Of a stretch of DNA of 64,000 nucleotides, positions 34,711-46,009 are shown piece by piece. The notes beneath the pieces were generated by a model that worked only from the letters and a program-made list of their open reading frames with translations, did no database searches and was not told the DNA's origin. The translations under genes were made by a program, and so were the position numbers. Positions within the stretch are counted from its first letter, which is position 1. The number at the start of each line of letters is the position of its first letter. The stretch covers positions 1 through 64,000 of the forward strand of contig CAZNDN010000007.1 of NCBI GenBank assembly GCA_964571815.1. The letters run 5' to 3'. Source of the stretch: CAZNDN01 sp964571815. GTDB lineage: Bacteria > Fibrobacterota > Chitinivibrionia > Chitinivibrionales > WJKA01.

Positions 34711-35133
34711 TTGGCTAAGAAAGTAGTTGCTCAAATCAAGCTGCAGATTCCCGGTGGACAGGCCAATCCCGCGCCGCCGGTCGGACCTGCTCTGGGGCAG
34801 CACGGTGTCAATATTATGGGCTTCTGCAAGCAGTTCAATGCGAAGACTAAGGAAGCCAACGGCACGATTATCCCCGTGGTTATCACGGTGTATGCCGACC
34901 GGAGTTTCACATTCATTACCAAGACCCCTCCGGCGTCGGTACTGATTCTCAAGGAGCTGCAACTGCAGAAGGGCTCCGGCGTTCCCAATAAGGAGTTTGT
35001 CGGCACCCTGAGTACCGGGCAGGTGCGGAAGATCGCCGAGTCGAAGATGAAAGATCTGAATGCGGGCTCCGTGGAGGCGGCGATGAATATGGTGAAGGGT
35101 ACGGCACGGAGCATGGGAGTCAAGATCGGCTGA
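34711..35133 (+). CDS. rplK: Ribosomal protein uL11
   Basis: 140 residues with a TTG start (AAAGGAG about ten bases upstream). It contains KLQIPGGQANPAPPVGPALG, the conserved proline-rich segment, and LSTGQVRKIAESKMKDLNA. It forms the GTPase-associated stalk base with L10 and L12, whose genes follow. Confidence 0.96.
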   Translation: MAKKVVAQIKLQIPGGQANPAPPVGPALGQHGVNIMGFCKQFNAKTKEANGTIIPVVITVYADRSFTFITKTPPASVLILKELQLQKGSGVPNKEFVGTLSTGQVRKIAESKMKDLNAGSVEAAMNMVKGTARSMGVKIG

Positions 35134-35176
35134 ACGTGACGACGGCCGCACAACGCAACGGTGGAGACAGCAAGGC

Positions 35177-35866
35177 ATGAAACACGGTAAGAACTGGAAC
35201 AACGTACGGGCGAAGCTTGACAAGACGCGGGTATATCCCGTGGCGGAAGCAATCGATTTTCTCAAGAACGGTTCGGCCGTGAAATTCGACGAGACACTCG
35301 AGATCGCGGTCCAACTGGGTGTCGATCCGCGAAAAGGCGATCAGATGGTCAGGGGCGCCGTCGTGCTCCCCCACGGACTGGGAAAGACGGTCAAGGTCCT
35401 GGCATTCGCGCAGGGGGAGAAGGTCAAGGAGGCGCAGGAAGCGGGAGCCGACTATGTCGGTGCCGAAGATATGGGCGAGAAAATCATGGGAGGCTGGTTT
35501 GAGTTCGATGCGGCCGTGGCGACTCCCGACATGATGAAAGTGGTGGGGAAGCTGGGCAAAATTCTGGGTCCGCGGGGACTCATGCCCAACCCGAAGGTCG
35601 GAACGGTGACCATGGATATCGGCAATGCGATTACCGAACTCAAGAAGGGCAAGGTTTCGTTTCGGGTCGATAAGGGAGCGATTGTTCATGCCCCGCTGGG
35701 CAAGCTGTCCTTTGATGCCGCGAAGCTTCAGGAGAACACCCGGGCGTTCATGGACGGGATCGTCAAGGCGAGACCGTCGGCGGCCAAGGGCCAGTACATC
35801 AAGAAAGTGACGTTGAGCAGCACGATGGGCCAGGGGGTGCGGATTGACCCGGCCGAGTTGAAGTAG
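35177..35866 (+). CDS. rplA: Ribosomal protein uL1
   Basis: 229 residues, close to the usual length. Conserved blocks: KFDETLEIAVQLGVDPRKGD, VRGAVVLPHGLGKT, LGKILGPRGLMPNPKVGTVT and FRVDKGAIVHAPLGKLSF. L1 in other bacteria represses translation of its own operon. It lies 43 bases after rplK. Confidence 0.96.
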   Translation: MKHGKNWNNVRAKLDKTRVYPVAEAIDFLKNGSAVKFDETLEIAVQLGVDPRKGDQMVRGAVVLPHGLGKTVKVLAFAQGEKVKEAQEAGADYVGAEDMGEKIMGGWFEFDAAVATPDMMKVVGKLGKILGPRGLMPNPKVGTVTMDIGNAITELKKGKVSFRVDKGAIVHAPLGKLSFDAAKLQENTRAFMDGIVKARPSAAKGQYIKKVTLSSTMGQGVRIDPAELK

Positions 35867-35870
35867 GGGC

Positions 35871-35888
35871 CGTGCCGGAGGCGGCACG
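35871..35888 (+). promoter_or_regulatory. Hairpin in the rplJ leader (possible L10-type leader)
   Basis: CGTGCCG-GAGG-CGGCACG is a perfect 7-bp stem with a four-base loop, four bases after the rplA stop and 50 bases before rplJ. Leaders of rplJ-rplL mRNA in many bacteria bind the L10-L12 complex for autoregulation. Position fits; the known L10 kink-turn consensus was not clearly recognised. Confidence 0.4.
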
Positions 35889-35938
35889 TGGAGGCAGCCG
35901 GCCTTTTTCGGAGTACACACTGTGAGGATGGGGTAGCG

Positions 35939-36466
35939 ATGTCGACGAGAACTCAACGGGAAGAGCAGGTCAGGTCGCTGGAAGAACGTTTCCGGGATTC
36001 ATCGGGCATATACCTGACCGGGTACAAGGGAATCAATGTGGAGCGTATGACCGGTCTGCGCGCCGATTTCCGTGAAAACGACTGCGGATACGTGGTCGTG
36101 AAGAACACGCTTGCCGGCCTGGCGCTTCAGCGATCCGGCAAGGATGGAGCCGCGGAGCATCTGACCGGGCAGGTGGGGATTGCATTCACCAGGGGCGACG
36201 CGACGGCTCCGGCGAAAGTTATCAAGCGGTTCCAGGATGAGAACAAGGGGCTGCTTACGGTCAAAGTGGCCTATGTCGAGGGCGCGCTGGTTGACGGTGA
36301 CAAGGTCAAGAGTCTGGCAGCGCTTCCCGGCCGCGATGTCCTGCTTGCGCAACTGCTTTCCTGTATGAACGCGCCCGTGGCCAATCTTGCGTCGGCGCTC
36401 AACGGAATTCTCGGCTCGGTGGTGGGAGCTATCGATGCGGTACGGCGCAAGAAAGAGGGTGAGTAG
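35939..36466 (+). CDS. rplJ: Ribosomal protein uL10
   Basis: 175 residues from the ATG at 35939 with a GGGG/GAGG-rich site upstream; a longer frame from GTG 35888 begins inside the leader hairpin and is rejected. Conserved features are YLTGYKGINVERMTGLRADF, VVVKNTLAGLAL and the C-terminal helix that carries L12 dimers (LASALNGILGSVVGAIDAVR). Confidence 0.94.
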   Translation: MSTRTQREEQVRSLEERFRDSSGIYLTGYKGINVERMTGLRADFRENDCGYVVVKNTLAGLALQRSGKDGAAEHLTGQVGIAFTRGDATAPAKVIKRFQDENKGLLTVKVAYVEGALVDGDKVKSLAALPGRDVLLAQLLSCMNAPVANLASALNGILGSVVGAIDAVRRKKEGE

Positions 36467-36531
36467 ACCGGCGGACCCGCCGGGGCACAACATTGCAGCA
36501 GAATAATGTTAACCGATAGAGGAGGTTTTCA

Positions 36532-36924
36532 GTGGCTACGCTGACCAACGAGGAGATCATTGAGGCGATCGGAAACAAGACGGCGCTTGAGCTGTCGGAG
36601 CTGGTCAAGAGCATCGAAGAGAAATTCGATGTGAAGGCGGCGGCGCCCATGGCCATGGGTGCGATGCCGGCGGCGGGTGCGGGCGGCGGTGAGGCGGCCG
36701 TGGCCGAGGAGAAGACCGAGTTCGATGTCGTGCTCAAGGATATCGGCGCGAAGAAGATCCAGGTGATCAAGGTGGTACGCGCCATAACCGGCCTGGGGCT
36801 CAAAGAGGCAAAGGACCTGGTTGAAGGGGCGCCCAAGCCGGTCAAAGAAGGGGTCGCCAAGGACGAGGCCGAGAATTTCAAGAAGCAGCTTGAGGAAGTA
36901 GGGGCGGGAGTCGAGATTAAGTAA
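36532..36924 (+). CDS. rplL: Ribosomal protein bL12
   Basis: 130 residues with a GTG start preceded by GAGGAGG. The N-terminal dimerisation region, the Ala/Gly-rich hinge (AAPMAMGAMPAAGAGGGEA) and the C-terminal domain (EKTEFDVVLKDIGAKKIQVI, ITGLGLKEAKDLVEGAPKPV) are complete. It recruits translation GTPases. Confidence 0.96.
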   Translation: MATLTNEEIIEAIGNKTALELSELVKSIEEKFDVKAAAPMAMGAMPAAGAGGGEAAVAEEKTEFDVVLKDIGAKKIQVIKVVRAITGLGLKEAKDLVEGAPKPVKEGVAKDEAENFKKQLEEVGAGVEIK

Positions 36925-37096
36925 GAGTATAACGTTGGGTCTACATACACATTCGGCGAGTTGCATCTGCCCGGCATCGGCGCGGGCGTATTCAATACGT
37001 TGTTGCGACGGTGTGAGGTGCGGGGAAGGTGCGCTCGTTTCCGTATGTGAGGGTTGTTGCAGTTCGATTTTTTCCCCAACTCACGAGGGTAGGTGA
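36925..37096 (+). other. rplL-rpoB intergenic region
   Basis: 172 bases with no gene. A perfect palindrome CGTATT-C-AATACG lies at 36987-36999. No convincing promoter or T-run terminator was seen. In other bacteria this gap holds an attenuator or processing site. Confidence 0.4.
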
Positions 37097-40000
37097 ATGC
37101 CGACACGAACATCATACTCAAAGATCCCCCCAGTCATGGATCTGCCCAACCTCCTGGAAATCCAGACACGCTCGTACGAGGAGTTCCTCCAGCCGGATAC
37201 CCCTCCGCGACTTCGGAAAAACCAGGGCCTTCACGGCGGCTTCCTCAACCTCTTTCCCGTCAACGATGTCAAAGGCTACTACACGCTTGAGTACGAAGGG
37301 TACAAGCTGGGAGTGCCGAAGTATTCGCTTCGGGAGTGCAAAGAGCGCGGAATGACCTACGCGGCGCCGCTCAAAGTGGATATGTCGCTTCTGGTCTACG
37401 AGCGCGACGGGGAAACGAAGCGGTTTGTCGAGAAGATCACCAACGAAGTCTATATCGGCGAGATACCGCTGATGACCGAGCGGGGAACCTTCACGATTAA
37501 CGGCGCCGAACGCGTGATCGTGTCGCAGTTGCACCGCTCACCGGGTATCACGTTCGACGAAGTCACGCATCCCAACGGCAAGCGGATGCTTACGGCCCGG
37601 ATCATACCGCAGCGGGGCTCCTGGGTCGAAGCGATCCTGGATGTGGACGGGACGTTGTCGGTCAATATCGACCGCCGCAAGAAAATGCCCGGAACCGTGC
37701 TGCTTCGTGCGTTGGGCTACTCCACCGACGAAGAGATTCTGGCCTTGTTTCACGATACCGAAGAGGTCAAGGTTACGGTATCGGGTAAGGAGAATGTTCT
37801 GGGTCGTATTGCCGCGAAGGCCGCTTTTGTCATGGACACGGGCGAGATCGTGGTCGATGCCAACGAGGTGATTACCGAAGAGAGGTGGGAAGCTCTCCGC
37901 ACCAACAAAATCGGGACGGTGGCGGTCCTCAAGGGAGTGTCGTCGACCGACAGCGCGGTAGTGCTCAATACCCTGCGCAACGATCCGACCAAGTCCGAGG
38001 AAGAAGCGCTGTTTTACCTGTACGGTACGATGCGGCCGGGGGACCCGCCGAATGTGGAAACCGCCCGGAATTTGATCCATCGAATGTTTTTCGATGAAAA
38101 ACGGTATGATCTCGGCTGTGTGGGGCGGTATCGGGTGAACAGCAGACTGGGGATCGAGCCCGACGGCGACCAGAATATCCTGACCAGGGACGATTTCGTC
38201 GCGGCCTACAAGTACATGATAGGTCTCGGCAACGGCGTGGGTTTTATCGACGATATCGATCATCTCGGGAATCGGCGCGTCCGGTCGGTGGGTGAGCTTC
38301 TGACCGCGCAGCTTACGGTCGGTCTCACACGAATGGTGCGCACCATTCGTGAACGTCTCAGCCTGCGCGACACCGAGAATATCACGCCGCAGGACCTGAT
38401 CAACGCGCGAACCGTATCAACCGTCATTCAGGCATTTTTCGGCTCCAGTCAGCTCTCGCAGTTTCTCGACCAGACCAATCCTCTGTCGGAGTTGACGCAC
38501 AAACGGCGTGTGAGCGCCCTGGGGCCCGGCGGGTTGACCCGTGAGCGCGCGGGCTTTGAGGTGCGTGACGTTCACCATACGCACTACGGACGGTTGTGCC
38601 CGATCGAGACACCGGAAGGTCCCAATATCGGCCTGATCGCCTCGTTGAGCACCTATGCCCGTGTCAACGATTTCGGCTTTATCGAGACCCCGTACCAGAA
38701 AGTGGATAAGGGCAGTCTTACCAGGGAGGTTGAGTACCTGAGCGCCGACCAGGAAGACAAGCATATTATCGCCCAGGTGAATACGCCGGTGACCGACAAG
38801 GGCAAGATTTCGATGAAGAATGTATTCGCGCGGCACCGGGGTGATTTTCCGATCGTCTCACCCGATAAAATATCGTACATGGACGTTTCGCCGATGCAGT
38901 TGGTGAGTGTGGCGGCCGGCCTTATTCCGTTTCTGGAGCATGACGATGCGAACAGGGCGTTGATGGGTTCCAACATGCAGCGCCAGGCGGTCCCCTTGCT
39001 GAGCACCGAGGCCCCGCATATCGGCACCGCGCTTGAAGCACGGGCAGCGCGCGATTCCGGGTGCATGGTCATCAGCAGGTGCCGGGGTGTGGTGGAGAAA
39101 GTGAGCGCGGGTCGGATTCTCGTTCGCAAGACCAGGGACACGGGGGGCGACGATCTGCTGGGGCTTACCGAATACGAGCGCTACGACCTGACCAAATTCG
39201 AGCGGTCCAACCAGGACACCTGTATTACGCAGAAGGTGTGTGTGAACGTGGGCGACAAGGTCAAGCGCGGTGATGTGCTGGCCGACGGGCACGCGACCAG
39301 TGACGGCGAGCTGGCGCTGGGACGAAATGTCATGGTGGCGTTCATGCCCTGGCGCGGGTATAACTTCGAGGATGCGATTATCGTCTCGGAGAAGCTGGTT
39401 GCCGAGGACATTTATACCTCGATCCACATCGAAGTGTTTGAAACCGAGGTGAGGGACACGAAACGCGGTCCGGAAGAGCTGACGCGGGAGATTCCCAATG
39501 TCAGTGAGGAAGCGCTGAAGAATCTTGACGAAAACGGTGTGGTTCGGTGCGGCACCGAGGTCGAGGCGGGAGATATTCTGGTGGGCAAGGTCACTCCCAA
39601 GGGGGAGACCGAGCTGTCCCCCGAGGAGCGTCTGCTTCGGGCCATTTTCGGCGAGAAGGCCGGTGATGTGCGCGATTCCTCGCTGAAAGCCCCTCCGGGA
39701 CTGAAGGGGATTGTGGTTGACACACGCGTCTACTCCCGCAAGGAACGGGACAAACGATCGAAGAAGCGGGACAAGAAGCGTATCGAAGAGCTGAAGGCGG
39801 AGATCAGCGAGCGTATCTCCGAAATAGAACAGGCGTGTGTTGCGCGACTCTCCGAGATCCTGACCGGCACCATGACCGCCGAGATCAAGAACGTGCATAC
39901 CGGGGAGGCGGTGGTACCCGCCGGGCGGAAGTGGCGCAAGTCGCTGCTGCAGAAGCTGGATTTCACCGCTATCTCTTTCGACGACGGTGTGTGTGACGAT

Positions 40001-40867
40001 ACACGGAAGGGGAAGAAGGCCGAGCAGGTGCTTTTCCGTGCCAACGACATGATAACCAAGCTCGAAGACCGGCTTGACAAGGAAATCGACAAGGTGGTGC
40101 GCGGCGATGAACTCAAGCCCGGGGTGCTGCAGTTGGTAAAGGTCTACGTTGCCAAGAAGAGAAAGCTGTCGGTGGGCGACAAGATGGCCGGCCGTCACGG
40201 CAACAAGGGCGTGATCTCGCGTATTGTGCCGCAGGAGGATTTGCCGTTTATGCCGGACGGGACGCCGGTGGAGTTGATACTCAACCCCCTGGGTGTGCCG
40301 TCGCGGATGAATATCGGCCAGATCCTGGAGGCGCACATGGGCTGGGCCGCCATGAAGCTCGGCAGGAGCATCGCTACACCGGTCTTTGACGGGGCTTCTT
40401 ACGACGATATCCTGAAGTTGCTGGATGAAGCCGGGTTGCCGCGGAACGGAAAGACGGTGCTGCGTGACGGGCGGACGGGGGAGGCCTTCGACCAGGAAGT
40501 CACGGTAGGGCCCGTGTATATGATGAAGCTGTGTCATCTGGTCGACGATAAAATTCATGCGCGCTCGATCGGTCCGTACTCTCTGGTAACGCAGCAGCCG
40601 CTGGGCGGCAAGTCTCAGTTCGGCGGGCAGCGATTCGGCGAGATGGAAGTGTGGGCCCTGGAGGCCTACGGTGCGGCGTACACGCTGCAGCAGATGCTGA
40701 CGGTCAAGAGCGACGATCTTGCGGGACGATCCCGGATCTACGAGGCGATTGTCAAGGGTGAAAACGCGCCCAAGCCCGGTATCCCGGAATCGTTCAAGGT
40801 AATGGTACGTGAAATCAAGGCACTGGCTCTTGATATGCGTGTGGGGACCAGTGGTGATATGTATTGA
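37097..40867 (+). CDS. rpoB: DNA-directed RNA polymerase beta subunit
   Basis: 1256 residues. It contains NGAERVIVSQLHRSPGITFD, the rifampicin region (FFGSSQLSQFLDQTNPLSEL and THKRRVSALGPGGLTRERAG), ETPEGPNIGLI, FMPWRGYNFEDAI and the C-terminal GGKSQFGGQRFGEMEVWALE. The rifampicin-region residues look wild type (FMDQ-like FLDQ; HKRR; GPGGL). The start ATG has GAGGGTAGG upstream. rpoC follows after 55 bases. Confidence 0.97.
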   Translation: MPTRTSYSKIPPVMDLPNLLEIQTRSYEEFLQPDTPPRLRKNQGLHGGFLNLFPVNDVKGYYTLEYEGYKLGVPKYSLRECKERGMTYAAPLKVDMSLLVYERDGETKRFVEKITNEVYIGEIPLMTERGTFTINGAERVIVSQLHRSPGITFDEVTHPNGKRMLTARIIPQRGSWVEAILDVDGTLSVNIDRRKKMPGTVLLRALGYSTDEEILALFHDTEEVKVTVSGKENVLGRIAAKAAFVMDTGEIVVDANEVITEERWEALRTNKIGTVAVLKGVSSTDSAVVLNTLRNDPTKSEEEALFYLYGTMRPGDPPNVETARNLIHRMFFDEKRYDLGCVGRYRVNSRLGIEPDGDQNILTRDDFVAAYKYMIGLGNGVGFIDDIDHLGNRRVRSVGELLTAQLTVGLTRMVRTIRERLSLRDTENITPQDLINARTVSTVIQAFFGSSQLSQFLDQTNPLSELTHKRRVSALGPGGLTRERAGFEVRDVHHTHYGRLCPIETPEGPNIGLIASLSTYARVNDFGFIETPYQKVDKGSLTREVEYLSADQEDKHIIAQVNTPVTDKGKISMKNVFARHRGDFPIVSPDKISYMDVSPMQLVSVAAGLIPFLEHDDANRALMGSNMQRQAVPLLSTEAPHIGTALEARAARDSGCMVISRCRGVVEKVSAGRILVRKTRDTGGDDLLGLTEYERYDLTKFERSNQDTCITQKVCVNVGDKVKRGDVLADGHATSDGELALGRNVMVAFMPWRGYNFEDAIIVSEKLVAEDIYTSIHIEVFETEVRDTKRGPEELTREIPNVSEEALKNLDENGVVRCGTEVEAGDILVGKVTPKGETELSPEERLLRAIFGEKAGDVRDSSLKAPPGLKGIVVDTRVYSRKERDKRSKKRDKKRIEELKAEISERISEIEQACVARLSEILTGTMTAEIKNVHTGEAVVPAGRKWRKSLLQKLDFTAISFDDGVCDDTRKGKKAEQVLFRANDMITKLEDRLDKEIDKVVRGDELKPGVLQLVKVYVAKKRKLSVGDKMAGRHGNKGVISRIVPQEDLPFMPDGTPVELILNPLGVPSRMNIGQILEAHMGWAAMKLGRSIATPVFDGASYDDILKLLDEAGLPRNGKTVLRDGRTGEAFDQEVTVGPVYMMKLCHLVDDKIHARSIGPYSLVTQQPLGGKSQFGGQRFGEMEVWALEAYGAAYTLQQMLTVKSDDLAGRSRIYEAIVKGENAPKPGIPESFKVMVREIKALALDMRVGTSGDMY

Positions 40868-40922
40868 GGCTGAGACGGCTCCCGGGTCGTTGATGTCGCC
40901 CCGTCTGAAAGGGGGATCGTAA

Positions 40923-45008
<4,086 letters not shown>

Positions 45009-45029
45009 TCCGAACCCGTGCGGTGCCGT

Positions 45030-45059
45030 TTGCCCCAACGAGTTGTCGCGAATTATTTT
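45030..45059 (+). promoter_or_regulatory. Candidate promoter of the str/S10/spc block
   Basis: TTGCCC (45030-45035), an 18-base spacer and TATTTT (45054-45059), 36 bases before the TTG start of rpsL. It matches the TTGNNN-N17/18-TATTTT pattern seen elsewhere. Confidence 0.4.
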
Positions 45060-45066
45060 AACAAGT

Positions 45067-45084
45067 TTGTTCTGCGTTGAACAA
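45067..45084 (+). promoter_or_regulatory. Hairpin directly before the rpsL ribosome-binding site
   Basis: TTGTTC (45067-45072) pairs with GAACAA (45079-45084) across a six-base loop; GGAG of the rpsL site starts at the next base. It may influence rpsL translation. Confidence 0.35.
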
Positions 45085-45095
45085 GGAGTAACGGG

Positions 45096-45470
45096 TTGCC
45101 GACGATCAATCAATTAGTGAGAAAGGGGCGCAAGGCGACGTCCAGGGGAAATATTTCCCGCGCCCTGCAAGGGTCTCCGCAGAAGCGCGGTGTATGTACC
45201 AGGGTCTTCACGACCACGCCGAAGAAACCGAACTCGGCGTTGCGGAAAGTGGCTCGTGTACGGCTCACGAACCATATCGAGGTAAATGCATACATCCCCG
45301 GCGAGGGACACAATCTGCAGGAGCACTCCCTGGTGCTGATCCGCGGAGGGCGGGTGAAGGACGTGCCGGGAGTGCGGTACCATATCGTCCGGGGTTCTCT
45401 CGATGCGCAGGGCGTGGAGAACAGGACGCGGAGTCGTTCCAAGTACGGGGTGAAGCGCCCGAAGAAATAA
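45096..45470 (+). CDS. rpsL: Ribosomal protein uS12
   Basis: 124 residues with a TTG start behind AAGGAG. The decoding-centre loops TTTPKKPNSALRKVARVRLT and RVKDVPGVRYHIVRG are intact, with the lysines linked to streptomycin sensitivity present. First gene of the str cluster; rpsG follows after 12 bases. Confidence 0.97.
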   Translation: MPTINQLVRKGRKATSRGNISRALQGSPQKRGVCTRVFTTTPKKPNSALRKVARVRLTNHIEVNAYIPGEGHNLQEHSLVLIRGGRVKDVPGVRYHIVRGSLDAQGVENRTRSRSKYGVKRPKK

Positions 45471-45482
45471 GGAGCCGGGAAC

Positions 45483-45953
45483 ATGGCCAGAAGAAGAAGA
45501 GCACAGAAGAGGCCGGTCAAGCCCGACCCGAAATACGGAAGCACGCTGGTGACGCGGTTTGTGAGCAACATGCTCCGCTGCGGAAAGCGACACACGGCCG
45601 AGACGGTTTTCTATCGGGCGATCGAGTTGGCCGGGGAGCGGACCAAGCAGGATGGGCTGCGTCTGTTCCAGAAGGCTCTTGAAAATGTCAAGCCGACGCT
45701 CGAGGTGAAGTCGCGTCGGGTAGGAGGGGCCAACTATCAGGTGCCGCTGGAGGTGTCGGCCGAGCGTCGTACATCCCTGGCGATCAGGTGGCTGATCCAG
45801 TACTCGCGGCAGCGCTCCGAGAAGAGCATGGCGGAGCGACTTGCGGGCGAGTTGGCACAGGCGGCACGCAACGAAGGGGGAGCGTTCCGCAAGAAGGTGG
45901 ACACCCACAAGATGGCCGAGGCCAACAGGGCTTTCGCTCATTTCAGGTGGTAG
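45483..45953 (+). CDS. rpsG: Ribosomal protein uS7
   Basis: 156 residues, normal length. Contains RPVKPDPKYGSTLVTRFVSN, GGANYQVPLEVSAERRTSLA and HKMAEANRAFAHFRW. It organises the 3' major domain of 16S rRNA and represses the str operon in E. coli. fusA follows after 56 bases. Confidence 0.96.
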   Translation: MARRRRAQKRPVKPDPKYGSTLVTRFVSNMLRCGKRHTAETVFYRAIELAGERTKQDGLRLFQKALENVKPTLEVKSRRVGGANYQVPLEVSAERRTSLAIRWLIQYSRQRSEKSMAERLAGELAQAARNEGGAFRKKVDTHKMAEANRAFAHFRW

Positions 45954-46009
45954 CGGAACATCTTTTACGGTAATTATGGTGAACGGGCAATGAAAGAGCG
46001 GTTGAAGAT

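Noticed and set aside
35888..35938. GTG-started N-terminal extension of rplJ
   Set aside because: It would start inside the leader hairpin and add residues not seen in L10; the ATG at 35939 gives the normal N-terminus.
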